46,647 bases of DNA, from assembly GCA_902789345.1 (NCBI GenBank), contig CADANT010000006.1, forward strand, positions 1-46,647, given 5' to 3'. Position 1 is the stretch's first letter, and every line of letters starts with the position of its first letter. Source of the stretch: an uncultured Ruminococcus sp. (GTDB taxonomy: Bacteria; Bacillota; Clostridia; Oscillospirales; Acutalibacteraceae). Positions 33,389-42,098 of the stretch are shown here, piece by piece. Below the pieces are notes generated by a model. It searched no databases. It saw only the letters and a list, made by a program, of their open reading frames with translations, and was not told the DNA's origin. The translations under genes were made by a program, and so were the position numbers.

Positions 33389-33447
33389 GGGTGTAAACAC
33401 ACTGTCGCAACACAAGGACAGGTATTTGAAAAGGAGAGATAAATATT

Positions 33448-34983
33448 ATGGATTACAGCTTGTTAAAAAAATCTGCTTCAATAAAGGAAGTAGTATTTGA
33501 CGGATGTACAGAACAGCCTGTTGACCTGGACTTAACATTGCCGGATTATTGTCCCGACATTCTTAGAATACTTAAATGCAGAGTTACACCCAAAATCCTT
33601 ACCAAAAGCATTTCCGGTGACAGACTGGATGTTGACGGTACGGCTGAAATTAAAATTTTGTACATTGATTCAATAAAAAAATCAATAAGGTGCAGTGACC
33701 ATAACCTGCCCTTTACCTGCTCGTTCAGTATGAAGCAAAGTCCGCAAAACGCCATTGTGTCGGCTAAGGTAAAGACGGAGTATATAAACTGCCGTGCACT
33801 TAGCCCACGCCGCCTTGATATTCACGGGGCCTTTTCAGTATGTGCAAAGGTAATTTGCAAAACGGAAAAGGAATTCCCTATAGGCATAGATGATGAAAAT
33901 GTACAGGTTAAGGGCACGCCTGTTAAGCTTTCTACACTGGAGGGAATGGGACAGCAGCAATTTATTTTAAGCGATAATGTTACCTTGGGACAGGGTGCGT
34001 CAAATATAGAGTCAATTCTAAAAAGCGACGCAACTATTGTTAAGGGCGACTGCAAGGCAATAAGTAACAAGGTTATGGTTAAAGGCGATGTAAGCATAAG
34101 AGTGCTGTACCTGGCGGATATTAACACGGGAGAAACAAAAATTTTTGACTACACAATGCCTTTCAGTGAAATTTTGGACGCAGACGGTGTAGATGAAAAA
34201 TGTATGTGCGTAACAAACCTAGAGGTGCTTAACCATACTGTGGCGGTAAAGTCTGACTATTCCGACAGCAACAGCGTTGTTAGCTTTGAGGTTAAAATAG
34301 GTGCAACAGCACTGGGCTTTAGTAATAATGAAATAGAGCCTGTAGATGACGCATATTCAACAGACTATGATTTAAATCTTGTGTACAGCCAAATGCAGCT
34401 TACAAACATAGTTAAAAACTACAGCGAAAGCTGTATTACAAAGGCAACTGTAGAGGCCGGCAGTGACAGCATTATGTCAATAGTTGACCTGTGGTGCGAA
34501 CACTGCGGCATTACTGTGGTAAACGAGGACGAAAATACACTTATAAAAGGCAGACTGAATATGTGTATTCTTGCAAAGGATAACGAGAATATGCCGTTTT
34601 ATTCCGAACGAGTTATTGATTTTACATACCCCGTTGCACCAAGTGAAGAAAATACCGCAGTAGAGGCAGAGGGCGTAGTGCAGTCTATAAGTTACAGAAT
34701 AAACGGTACCAATTCTATTGACTTCCGCATAGAAACCAAGCTTGACATTACGGTGCTTAACAAACAGTTTGTAAGGCTTGTAACCCAGGCAGAAGCAGAC
34801 ACAGAGCATCCAAGAAAAAAGGATACCAAGGCTGCCCTTACCCTTTACTATGCTTCAAGAGGGGAAAGCGTTTGGAACATTGCAAAGGAATACGCTGTAT
34901 GCCGTGACGCCGTTATGACTGAGAACGAGCTTACAGAGGACGAAATAAAAACAGCAACAATGCTGTTTATACCAAATATGTAA
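33448..34983 (+). CDS. SPOCS (DUF3794) and LysM spore-coat-associated protein
   Basis: 511 residues. Repeated SPOCS/DUF3794 domains are visible from residue ~30 to ~440 (recurring VKGDVSIRVLYLAD / IKGRLNMCILAKD / VDGTAEIKILYID patterns), and residues ~460-511 form a LysM (YYASRGESVWNIAKEY...LFIPNM), which binds peptidoglycan-like glycans. Family members are found in spore coats of clostridia. It lies 13 bases ahead of spoIVA and shares its transcript, suggesting joint work on coat or cortex assembly. AAGGAGAG lies before the ATG. Confidence 0.85.
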   Translation: MDYSLLKKSASIKEVVFDGCTEQPVDLDLTLPDYCPDILRILKCRVTPKILTKSISGDRLDVDGTAEIKILYIDSIKKSIRCSDHNLPFTCSFSMKQSPQNAIVSAKVKTEYINCRALSPRRLDIHGAFSVCAKVICKTEKEFPIGIDDENVQVKGTPVKLSTLEGMGQQQFILSDNVTLGQGASNIESILKSDATIVKGDCKAISNKVMVKGDVSIRVLYLADINTGETKIFDYTMPFSEILDADGVDEKCMCVTNLEVLNHTVAVKSDYSDSNSVVSFEVKIGATALGFSNNEIEPVDDAYSTDYDLNLVYSQMQLTNIVKNYSESCITKATVEAGSDSIMSIVDLWCEHCGITVVNEDENTLIKGRLNMCILAKDNENMPFYSERVIDFTYPVAPSEENTAVEAEGVVQSISYRINGTNSIDFRIETKLDITVLNKQFVRLVTQAEADTEHPRKKDTKAALTLYYASRGESVWNIAKEYAVCRDAVMTENELTEDEIKTATMLFIPNM

Positions 34984-34996
34984 GGAGGATTGAAAA

Positions 34997-36475
34997 ATGG
35001 AAGAGAGAAACATTTACCAGGACATTGCCCAAAGGACCAACGGTGATATTTATATAGGAGTAGTAGGTCCGGTAAGAACAGGTAAGTCAACCTTTATTAA
35101 AAGGTTTATGGATACTATAGTTATACCAAACATAGACAACAACAGCAGGCGAGAGCGTGCCATTGATGAGCTTCCGCAGTCGGCCTCCGGAAGGACAATA
35201 ATGACCACCGAGCCGAAATTTATTCCGGAGGACGCAGTGGAAATTACCCTGGAGGGTAATGCAAGCCTGCGAGTAAGGGCCATTGACTGTGTTGGCTATA
35301 TAGTTCCCAGTGCAATAGGCTATATAGAGGACGAACAGCCCAGAATGGTAAAAACTCCGTGGTTTGACGACCAAATTCCGTTTAATCTTGCGGCAGAAAT
35401 AGGTACTAAAAAGGTTATTACCGACCATTCCACCATAGGATTGGTTATTACCACAGACGGCAGTATAAGTGATATTCCAAGGGAGGAATACGCCGAGGCG
35501 GAAGAAAGGGTTATAAACGAGCTTAAGGATATTAATAAGCCCTTTATAGTTTTGCTTAACAGTATGTATCCGCAGTCAGCCGAAACTGTACAGCTTACCC
35601 AGGAAATCGGCTCAAAGTACAATGTACCTGTTGTAGCGGCAAACTGCTTAGAGCTTGACGAAATTGAAATTAAAAAAATATTGGCGCAGATACTCTTTGA
35701 ATTTTCTGTAAAGGAAATAAAGGTAGATATGCCAAAGTGGGTTACATCTCTGGAAAAAAACCACTGGCTGAAAAGCTCTATATATTCCGCTATAGAGGGT
35801 ACAGCTGCAAAGGTAAGAAAAATACGGGAAATTCAGCTTATTACACAGGCGGCAAACGGCTGTGAGAATATTCAGAGGGCAGAGGTTTCGTCTATTGACC
35901 TTGGCAAGGGTACTGCAAGAATAGCTCTTTCCCTTGATAACAGCCTGTTCTATAAGGTGTTAGGTGAAAAAACAGGGCTAAGCATAGCCGATGAGGGCGA
36001 TATGCTTAACTGTGTAATGGAGCTTGCAAGGCTGAAAAGTGATTTTGATAAAATTAAGGGAGCTTATGACGATGTAAACGAAAAAGGCTATGGTATTGTA
36101 ATGCCGTCTATGGAGGAGCTTTCTCTGGAAGAGCCTGAAATTATAAAACAGGGCGGAAAATACGGCATTCGACTGAGGGCCTCGGCACCGTCTATCCATA
36201 TGATGAAAACAAATATTACTACAGAGGTAACGCCGATAGTAGGTTCTGAGCAGCAGTCGGAGGAGCTTGTTTCTTACTTGTTAAAGGAGTTTGAAGAAAA
36301 TCCTATAAAAATTTGGGAATCAAATATTTTTGGCAAGTCATTGCACGAGCTTGTAAACGAGGGCCTGCACAACAAGCTAAACCGTATGCCTGTTGACGCA
36401 CGAAATAAAATGAAGGAAACCATTGAAAGGATTATAAATGAAGGCTGTAACGGCTTAATATGCATTATACTTTAA
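34997..36475 (+). CDS. spoIVA: Stage IV sporulation protein A
   Basis: 492 residues, typical length. SpoIVA polymerises on the forespore surface using ATP and forms the base of the spore coat. Walker A GPVRTGKST (residues 24-32), GRTIMTTEPKFIPE and IDCVGY in the TRAFAC-like core, a long middle domain, and the conserved C-terminal end CNGLICIIL are visible. AAGGAGG precedes the ATG. Second gene of the SPOCS operon, ended by the terminator at 36502. Confidence 0.98.
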   Translation: MEERNIYQDIAQRTNGDIYIGVVGPVRTGKSTFIKRFMDTIVIPNIDNNSRRERAIDELPQSASGRTIMTTEPKFIPEDAVEITLEGNASLRVRAIDCVGYIVPSAIGYIEDEQPRMVKTPWFDDQIPFNLAAEIGTKKVITDHSTIGLVITTDGSISDIPREEYAEAEERVINELKDINKPFIVLLNSMYPQSAETVQLTQEIGSKYNVPVVAANCLELDEIEIKKILAQILFEFSVKEIKVDMPKWVTSLEKNHWLKSSIYSAIEGTAAKVRKIREIQLITQAANGCENIQRAEVSSIDLGKGTARIALSLDNSLFYKVLGEKTGLSIADEGDMLNCVMELARLKSDFDKIKGAYDDVNEKGYGIVMPSMEELSLEEPEIIKQGGKYGIRLRASAPSIHMMKTNITTEVTPIVGSEQQSEELVSYLLKEFEENPIKIWESNIFGKSLHELVNEGLHNKLNRMPVDARNKMKETIERIINEGCNGLICIIL

Positions 36476-36501
36476 TAAGATAATATATATTCTATATTTT
36501 T

Positions 36502-36538
36502 CAGAGCATTGTTTAACCACAGTGCTCTGCTTTTTTTA
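36502..36538 (+). terminator. Terminator of the spoIVA operon
   Basis: CAGAGCA (36502-36508) and TGCTCTG (36523-36529) pair, followed by C and seven T. Confidence 0.85.
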
Positions 36539-36634
36539 TCCTATAATCAACAACATAACAACTATAAATTTACAGCTGTATTTGTGTAATTTGACGAAGT
36601 TGTGAATAAACCAAAAAATGGATATGATTAATTA

Positions 36635-36663
36635 TTGAAATTAATTTTGAGGTGGGTTATAAT
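36635..36663 (+). promoter_or_regulatory. Sigma-A promoter of the decarboxylase-subunit genes
   Basis: TTGAAA (36635-36640), 17 bases, TATAAT (36658-36663). Confidence 0.7.
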
Positions 36664-36728
36664 AATAACTAAATTGATAAAATGGCTTTATGTTGTTTTA
36701 TTCTATATTAAAGGAGGAGATGACGGTA

Positions 36729-37127
36729 ATGGATTTGTCAGAAAAGCTTACTATATCACTAACCATACTTATTACAGGTTTTGTTGTAGTGTTTGCCGTT
36801 TTAATTTTGCTTATTCTGCTAATTATGATTTATGGAGCAATCGTTTCAAAAATACAGAAGTCAGCAGATGAGAAGAAAGCAAAAAAAGAAGCTGAGCTTG
36901 AGGCTGAAAAGGCCGCAAGTGCTGCAAGTGCTCAGCCTGTTACAACACCACCTGCTGCAGTGCCTGCAGCTGCTGACGGTATGTCAGACGAGGTTATTGC
37001 GGTTATTGCTGCTGCGGTAGACGCAGTGTATGGTAAAGGTGCAAAGGTTAAGTCGATTAAAAAGGTTCCACAATCCCGTCCGGTATGGAGTACAGCAGGA
37101 ATTTTGGATAACACAAGACCGTTTTAA
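36729..37127 (+). CDS. OadG-family (gamma) subunit of a sodium-pumping decarboxylase
   Basis: 132 residues from the second ATG (36729), since the ATG at 36720 sits too close to AAGGAGG. One membrane helix (~10-35), a charged coiled stretch (~40-60), an Ala/Pro-rich linker and the conserved tail with VIAVIAAAVDAVYG and NTRPF. OadG subunits hold the complex together and bind Zn. The beta subunit follows after 33 bases; the carboxyltransferase and biotin-carrier genes are not next to them. Confidence 0.85.
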   Translation: MDLSEKLTISLTILITGFVVVFAVLILLILLIMIYGAIVSKIQKSADEKKAKKEAELEAEKAASAASAQPVTTPPAAVPAAADGMSDEVIAVIAAAVDAVYGKGAKVKSIKKVPQSRPVWSTAGILDNTRPF

Positions 37128-37160
37128 TGTACTGAAATTGTCGGAGAAAGGAATGTTTTT

Positions 37161-38402
37161 ATGGAAATTTTACAAGGATTTTTAGAGTCCATAGTAGACC
37201 TTTATAAAAATTCAGGTCTATGCTATTTGCCGTGGCAAAACTATATAATGATTTTGGTTTCTATTGTTTTGCTTTATTTGGCTATTAAAAAGCAGTACGA
37301 GCCAATGCTTTTGCTGCCTATAGCCTTTGGTATGCTTTTGGTAAACCTATACCCGGCTATTATGTCAGCACCGTCCACCGATTTGGTGCCTGTTGCAGAC
37401 TATATTGCCAGTCATAACGGCGAATCCGCCAGCTATGCCATAACCACGCTGCAAGGTGTTGATTATTACAACGTGCCTACAAACGGCGGTTTGTTCTACT
37501 ATTTGTATCAAGGTGTTAAGCTTGGTATTTACCCACCGCTTATTTTCTTGGGCGTAGGTGCGATGACAGACTTTGGTCCGCTTATTGCTAACCCAAAGAG
37601 CTTTATCTTGGGTGCTGCTGCACAGATAGGTATTTTGATTACATTTATCGGTGCTATATTCTTAGGCTTCTCGGGCGCACAGTCAGGTGCTATCGCTATT
37701 ATAGGCGGTGCAGACGGCCCTACAGCTATTTTTGTAACATCAAAATTAGCACCGGAGCTGCTGGGACCTATAGCCGTTGCGGCTTATTCATATATGGCGC
37801 TTGTTCCTATTATTCAGCCTCCTATTATGAAGGCTCTTACAACAAAGAAAGAGCGTACTATTGTTATGAAGCAGCTAAGACCTGTTTCAAAGCTTGAGAA
37901 GATTATCTTCCCTGTTCTTGTTGTAATTGTAGTTGCTATCTTCCTGCCGGATGCTGCTCCGCTTGTTGGTATGCTAATGCTTGGTAACCTGTTCCGTGAA
38001 AGCGGCGTTGTTGACAGACTGTTCAAGACAGCACAGAACGAGCTGATGAATATTATTACAATATTCCTTGGTGTAACAGTTGGTGCTACAGCTACAGGTT
38101 CTGTATTCCTAAAGATAGACACACTAAAGATTATCGCTTTGGGCTTGATCGCATTCTGTATCGGTACAGCCGCAGGCGTATTGTTTGGTAAGCTAATGTG
38201 CGTTGCTACTAAGGGTAAGGTTAACCCACTTATCGGTAGTGCAGGTGTATCTGCCGTACCTATGGCTGCCCGTGTATCACAAAAGGTTGGTCAGGCTGAA
38301 GACCCTACAAACTTCTTGTTAATGCACGCTATGGGTCCAAATGTTGCAGGTGTAATCGGTTCTGCTGTTGCAGCCGGCGTACTGTTGAGCATATTGGGCT
38401 AA
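37161..38402 (+). CDS. Sodium-pumping decarboxylase beta subunit (OadB/GcdB/MmdB type)
   Basis: 413 residues with about ten membrane helices. The family signature [21 protein letters not shown] (Asp at the Na+ site) and [15 protein letters not shown] and [32 protein letters not shown] are present. It couples decarboxylation of carboxybiotin to Na+ export. The substrate (oxaloacetate, methylmalonyl-CoA or glutaconyl-CoA) cannot be told without the alpha subunit, which is not adjacent. Codons at the 3' end appear more GC-optimised than neighbours, consistent with high expression. Confidence 0.92.
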   Translation: MEILQGFLESIVDLYKNSGLCYLPWQNYIMILVSIVLLYLAIKKQYEPMLLLPIAFGMLLVNLYPAIMSAPSTDLVPVADYIASHNGESASYAITTLQGVDYYNVPTNGGLFYYLYQGVKLGIYPPLIFLGVGAMTDFGPLIANPKSFILGAAAQIGILITFIGAIFLGFSGAQSGAIAIIGGADGPTAIFVTSKLAPELLGPIAVAAYSYMALVPIIQPPIMKALTTKKERTIVMKQLRPVSKLEKIIFPVLVVIVVAIFLPDAAPLVGMLMLGNLFRESGVVDRLFKTAQNELMNIITIFLGVTVGATATGSVFLKIDTLKIIALGLIAFCIGTAAGVLFGKLMCVATKGKVNPLIGSAGVSAVPMAARVSQKVGQAEDPTNFLLMHAMGPNVAGVIGSAVAAGVLLSILG

Positions 38403-38430
38403 TTAACAAAAATTATATTTTTCAAATTAC

Positions 38431-38478
38431 ACACCCCTGTAGGCGAGCTTTGCTTGGTGCAGGGGTGTGTTGTTGTTT
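38431..38478 (+). terminator. Terminator of the decarboxylase genes
   Basis: ACACCCCTG (38431-38439) and CAGGGGTGT (38460-38468) pair, with an inner AGC/GCT stem. The tail is T/G-rich rather than a clean T run. Confidence 0.65.
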
Positions 38479-38502
38479 GTAACCGGACAAAATTCCTATT
38501 GA

Positions 38503-38727
38503 AGCAGCACGGAGATTAAATATCTTATTAAGTCAGAGAAAGCAAATCCGGGCGCTTTCAGTGAGGAAAAAATTATGGGCAGAAAGTGCGTGGAGTGGAC
38601 TGAAATTGTCCGTAACCAAAAACATAAGGCACTAAAAGAAGCAGCCTTAGCATGGGCAAAAGCTACCGGTGCTAAGGCTGTAACATTGTTTATAAGTTGT
38701 TTATATTGTTGTTTACTGTATCATTGA
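38503..38727 (+). pseudogene. Possible gene fragment of unknown origin
   Basis: A plus-strand open frame without a start or ribosome site that includes GRKCVEWTEIVRNQKHKALK and AWAKATGAKAV before a stop at 38725. The composition looks like real protein rather than random AT-rich DNA. I do not recognise the family. It may be debris of a transferred or decayed gene and overlaps the end of the amidohydrolase gene. A second frame also stays open, so the call is tentative. Confidence 0.3.
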
Positions 38728-39554
38728 GGGCTTTTCTTAATTAGCTTTTCCAGCTTAAAAAATTTAAGTGCGTTTTTGTACATCAGCTTTTCGTATTCTT
38801 CCGGAGTTATTAATTCCTTAAGCTCATTAAAATACTGTTGGTACAGCGATCTTTCACCCTTAGGGTTTGTGCCTAGGGTGTCAACACCGTCTATGGTGTT
38901 GTCGGTACCAAACATTATTTTATCGTCACCACATTCCTTTATGGCAAGTACCGCAGATTCTATCGGTACCCAGGCAGTGTCGCCGTAGAGGTTTTTCTGC
39001 TTTTTAATCATCTCTATAGCTTCTGTGTTGTCGGTACCAAGTCCCATATGTCCCATAACGAAATTTACCTTTGGGTACTTTTGTGCCATTTCGTATACGC
39101 TTGCACAGCAGGATTCTGACGAGTTCCCTGTGTGAGTAAGAATAGGCAGGTTAAAGCTTTCGGCAAGTTTTATATATTCCTCTACCTGTGGTGAATTGAA
39201 ATTTATAAATGAGTGTACAGGGTGGATTTTTATACCTACCGTAATATCAAGATTTTCTTTAATCATAGCAACAAGCTTTGGCGTAACCTTTTCGTAGTGA
39301 GGCTTTACCCAGGGCATAACGGCAATTTTGCCCGGATTATTTCGTGCAAAGCTTATACTTTCGGCGTAGGTTTCCTCCTGAGTTTTTTGCTCGGTATAAG
39401 GCAGGGTTTTGCCTGTGTGGTCAAATGCCGCCGATTCACAGTTTGAGCAAATAGAAAAGTCAATACCGTATTTGTTCATAGATTCAATTAAGTTTTCCTT
39501 TGGCATTTTAAAATTCATAATACAGCCAATGTGTGAATGCATATCAATAATCAT
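38721..39554 (-). CDS. Amidohydrolase-family metal-dependent hydrolase
   Basis: 277 residues from the ATG at 39554, eight bases after AGGAG. TIM-barrel metal ligands are visible: HxH in IIDMHSHIG at the N-terminus, His in IKIHPVHSF, His in LTHTGNS, GHMG, and Asp in MFGTDNTIDG. It belongs to the amidohydrolase-2/COG2159 type, which includes decarboxylases and hydrolases; the substrate is unknown. Single-gene unit with its own promoter. Confidence 0.8.
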   Translation of the reverse strand: MIIDMHSHIGCIMNFKMPKENLIESMNKYGIDFSICSNCESAAFDHTGKTLPYTEQKTQEETYAESISFARNNPGKIAVMPWVKPHYEKVTPKLVAMIKENLDITVGIKIHPVHSFINFNSPQVEEYIKLAESFNLPILTHTGNSSESCCASVYEMAQKYPKVNFVMGHMGLGTDNTEAIEMIKKQKNLYGDTAWVPIESAVLAIKECGDDKIMFGTDNTIDGVDTLGTNPKGERSLYQQYFNELKELITPEEYEKLMYKNALKFFKLEKLIKKSPQ

Positions 39555-39608
39555 ACAAACCACTCCTAAATCATAATACTAGTATTTTATACAGTTGTGA
39601 TAATGCTT

Positions 39609-39636
39609 ATTATATCACGAAGTAAACGAAAATCAA
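39609..39636 (-). promoter_or_regulatory. Sigma-A promoter of the amidohydrolase
   Basis: Minus strand TTGATT (39631-39636), 16 bases, TATAAT (39609-39614) preceded by TGA, i.e. also an extended -10. Confidence 0.65.
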
Positions 39637-39703
39637 TTTACTAATGTGTAATAACTTTAAGGAGAAATGTAAGAAAATGTAAATAAAATTTTCTTTCAGG
39701 GTA

Positions 39704-39732
39704 TTGACAACTAAAAAAAGCAGGTATATAAT
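39704..39732 (+). promoter_or_regulatory. Sigma-A promoter of the trp operon
   Basis: TTGACA (39704-39709), 17 bases, TATAAT (39727-39732): perfect consensus. Transcription starts near 39739 and enters the T-box leader. Confidence 0.88.
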
Positions 39733-39738
39733 AACCAC

Positions 39739-40013
39739 GAATGATGATATTAAAAACCTGTGAGCAGGAGTAGTAACAAATCCTACGGTACGAAGAGAGT
39801 TTTGCATTTGGTGTGAGCGAAATTGCCTAAAGTTTGTGAATGGACCTGTGAGGGCAACCCGAAAATTATTCAGTAGGCGTTGACGGTTACCTTATCGTTA
39901 ACAAAGGAGCGTATGTTAGTGCGTGATGAGTGGGTGCTTTTTGGCATCAATTTGGGTGGTACCGCAGAAGTTTAGCTTTTGTCCCTTTTGTAGAGGGATA
40001 AGGGCTTTTTTTA
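39739..40013 (+). promoter_or_regulatory. T-box riboswitch for tRNA-Trp
   Basis: The 275-base leader carries the T-box core GGGTGGTACCGC (39954-39965), which pairs with the tRNA acceptor end, and a Stem I region with GAGTAGTAA near its start and GTGAATGGACC in the specifier position. TGG there is the tryptophan codon. A 13-bp terminator stem (AGCTTTTGTCCCT with AGGGATAAGGGCT, 39974-40005) is followed by seven T. Uncharged tRNA-Trp should stabilise the antiterminator and allow reading into trpE. Confidence 0.93.
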
Positions 40014-40043
40014 TTGTCAAAATTTAGAAAGGAGTATTTAAAA

Positions 40044-41504
40044 ATGATAAAACCAAGCTTAGAAGAAATTAACAGCTTAGCGCAGAGTTATAAGATTATA
40101 CCCGTTACCAAAGAGATATATGCAGATACTACTACACCTATTACACTGCTTAGAAAAATTTCTGCTATATCAAACAGATTTTACCTGTTGGAAAGTGTAG
40201 AGGGCGGTAAAAAATGGGGCAGATACTCCTTTGTAGGCTTTGACCCTAAGTCCAGAATATACTATAAAAGCGGCAAGGTTGTTATTGAGGGCGAGGGTGC
40301 TAAAGAGATAGCAACAGACAAGCCGTTTGACGCAGTAAGAGAGTTTTTGAAAAATTATACATCACCTAAATTCGAGGATATACCGCCGTTTACCGGAGGA
40401 CTTGTAGGCTACTTTGGCTACAGTATGATAGCTGTGGCAGAGCCTGTTTTAAAGCTGAGAGAAAGTCAGTTTAATGACTTTGACCTTATGTTTTTTGACA
40501 AGGTAGTTGTTTACGACCACCTAACGCAAAAAATGATAGTCATAGTTAATATGAAGACAGACGATGTTGACTTTCAGTATAAAAAGGCTTGTGACGATAT
40601 AGAAAAAATTGTTTCTATTATAACGGACAATCAGCCACTGCCGCCTACTAACCCTTACAGAAATGTAGAATTCAAATCCAATATGACCGAGGATGAATTT
40701 TGCAAAATGGTTGAAAAAACCAAGGAATATATTTATGAGGGCGATATTTTCCAGTGTGTAGTTTCAAGACGCTTTGAAAGTGAGTACAAGGGTGATCTTA
40801 TTGACGCCTACAGGGTGTTGCGTATTACAAACCCGTCACCGTATATGGTGTATATGAAGTTTGACGACAGCGAGATTATAAGCACCTCGCCTGAAACATT
40901 GGTAAGGCTTAAAAACGGCAGACTTTCCACATATCCTGTTGCCGGCTCACGACCAAGGGGAGCAACAAAGGAAGAGGACGAACAGCTTGAAAAGGATCTG
41001 CTGAGCGACCAAAAGGAGCTTGCAGAACATAATATGCTTGTTGACCTAGGCAGAAACGACATTGGCAGAATTGCAAAGATTAACTCTGTAGAGGTAACAG
41101 CCTATAAGGTGATTAATAAGTATTCAAAAATTATGCACATAGCCTCTGAGGTTGAGGGTGACATTCGTGATGATATGGACGCCTTTAATGCCATAGAATC
41201 GGTTTTGCCGGCAGGTACGCTTTCAGGTGCGCCTAAAATAAGGGCTTGTGAAATTATAGAGGAGCTGGAGCAGTACCCAAGGGGAATTTACGGCGGAGCA
41301 CTGGGCTATGTAGACTTTAACGGTAACCTTGATGTTGCCATAGCAATAAGAATGGCTGTAAAAAAGAATGACAAGGTTTATGTTCAGGCAGGTGCCGGTA
41401 TAGTGGCAGACAGTGTACCACATTCAGAATATATGGAAACCTACAACAAGGCTTTGGCAGTAATGAACGCAGTGCAGGGTGCGGCAGAGGCTGACCTGCC
41501 ATAA
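40044..41504 (+). CDS. trpE: Anthranilate synthase component I
   Basis: 486 residues from the ATG at 40044, which follows AAAGGAG; an earlier in-frame ATG lies inside the terminator tail. Makes anthranilate from chorismate with ammonia from TrpG. The feedback-site LLES motif is present (FYLLESVEGG, ~48). The chorismate-binding core shows GDIFQCVVSRRF, PVAGSRPRGATKEED, LVDLGRNDIGR, and PAGTLSGAPKIRA. First gene of trpEGDCFBA. Confidence 0.97.
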   Translation: MIKPSLEEINSLAQSYKIIPVTKEIYADTTTPITLLRKISAISNRFYLLESVEGGKKWGRYSFVGFDPKSRIYYKSGKVVIEGEGAKEIATDKPFDAVREFLKNYTSPKFEDIPPFTGGLVGYFGYSMIAVAEPVLKLRESQFNDFDLMFFDKVVVYDHLTQKMIVIVNMKTDDVDFQYKKACDDIEKIVSIITDNQPLPPTNPYRNVEFKSNMTEDEFCKMVEKTKEYIYEGDIFQCVVSRRFESEYKGDLIDAYRVLRITNPSPYMVYMKFDDSEIISTSPETLVRLKNGRLSTYPVAGSRPRGATKEEDEQLEKDLLSDQKELAEHNMLVDLGRNDIGRIAKINSVEVTAYKVINKYSKIMHIASEVEGDIRDDMDAFNAIESVLPAGTLSGAPKIRACEIIEELEQYPRGIYGGALGYVDFNGNLDVAIAIRMAVKKNDKVYVQAGAGIVADSVPHSEYMETYNKALAVMNAVQGAAEADLP

Positions 41505-41524
41505 GGGAAAGAGGAGATAATTTT

Positions 41525-42097
41525 ATGATATTACTTATTGATAACTACGACAGCTTTTCCTACAATTTGGTTCAGGTTGCCGGCAGTGTGGAAAGCGATA
41601 TACAGGTTTACAGAAACGATAAAATTACAGTTGAAGAAATACGCCGACTAAACCCTACACACATTATTCTTTCTCCCGGTCCTGGTTATCCCAAGAATGC
41701 CGGTGTGTGTGAAGAGGTTGTAAGGCAGCTAAAGGGTGAGTTCCCGATTTTGGGTGTTTGTTTGGGACACCAGGCTATTTGTGAGGTATTTGGCGCTGAA
41801 ATTACCCACGCAGTAAAGCTTATGCACGGAAAGCAAAGCGAAGTTACGGTGGATAATAAGTGTAAAATATTTCGAGATATGCCAAGCAGTATTAAGGTGG
41901 CCCGTTATCATTCATTGGTGGCAACTAATTTACCGGAGGAGCTTATTGTAACATCTACCGATGTTGAAAACGGCGAGGTTATGGCTGTTAAACACAGAGA
42001 TTACGAAATATACGGACTGCAATTCCACCCGGAATCTATTATGACGCCACAGGGTGGAAAGATGCTGGAAAATTTTATAAGAAAGGTTGGAAAGTAA
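41525..42097 (+). CDS. trpG: Anthranilate synthase component II (glutaminase)
   Basis: 190 residues. Class I glutamine amidotransferase supplying ammonia to TrpE. Oxyanion loop SPGPGYP, catalytic Cys in GVCLGHQAI (~79), and His-Glu in QFHPESI. No fused phosphoribosyltransferase. GAGGAG lies before the ATG, 20 bases after trpE. Confidence 0.96.
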   Translation: MILLIDNYDSFSYNLVQVAGSVESDIQVYRNDKITVEEIRRLNPTHIILSPGPGYPKNAGVCEEVVRQLKGEFPILGVCLGHQAICEVFGAEITHAVKLMHGKQSEVTVDNKCKIFRDMPSSIKVARYHSLVATNLPEELIVTSTDVENGEVMAVKHRDYEIYGLQFHPESIMTPQGGKMLENFIRKVGK

Positions 42098-42098
42098 A

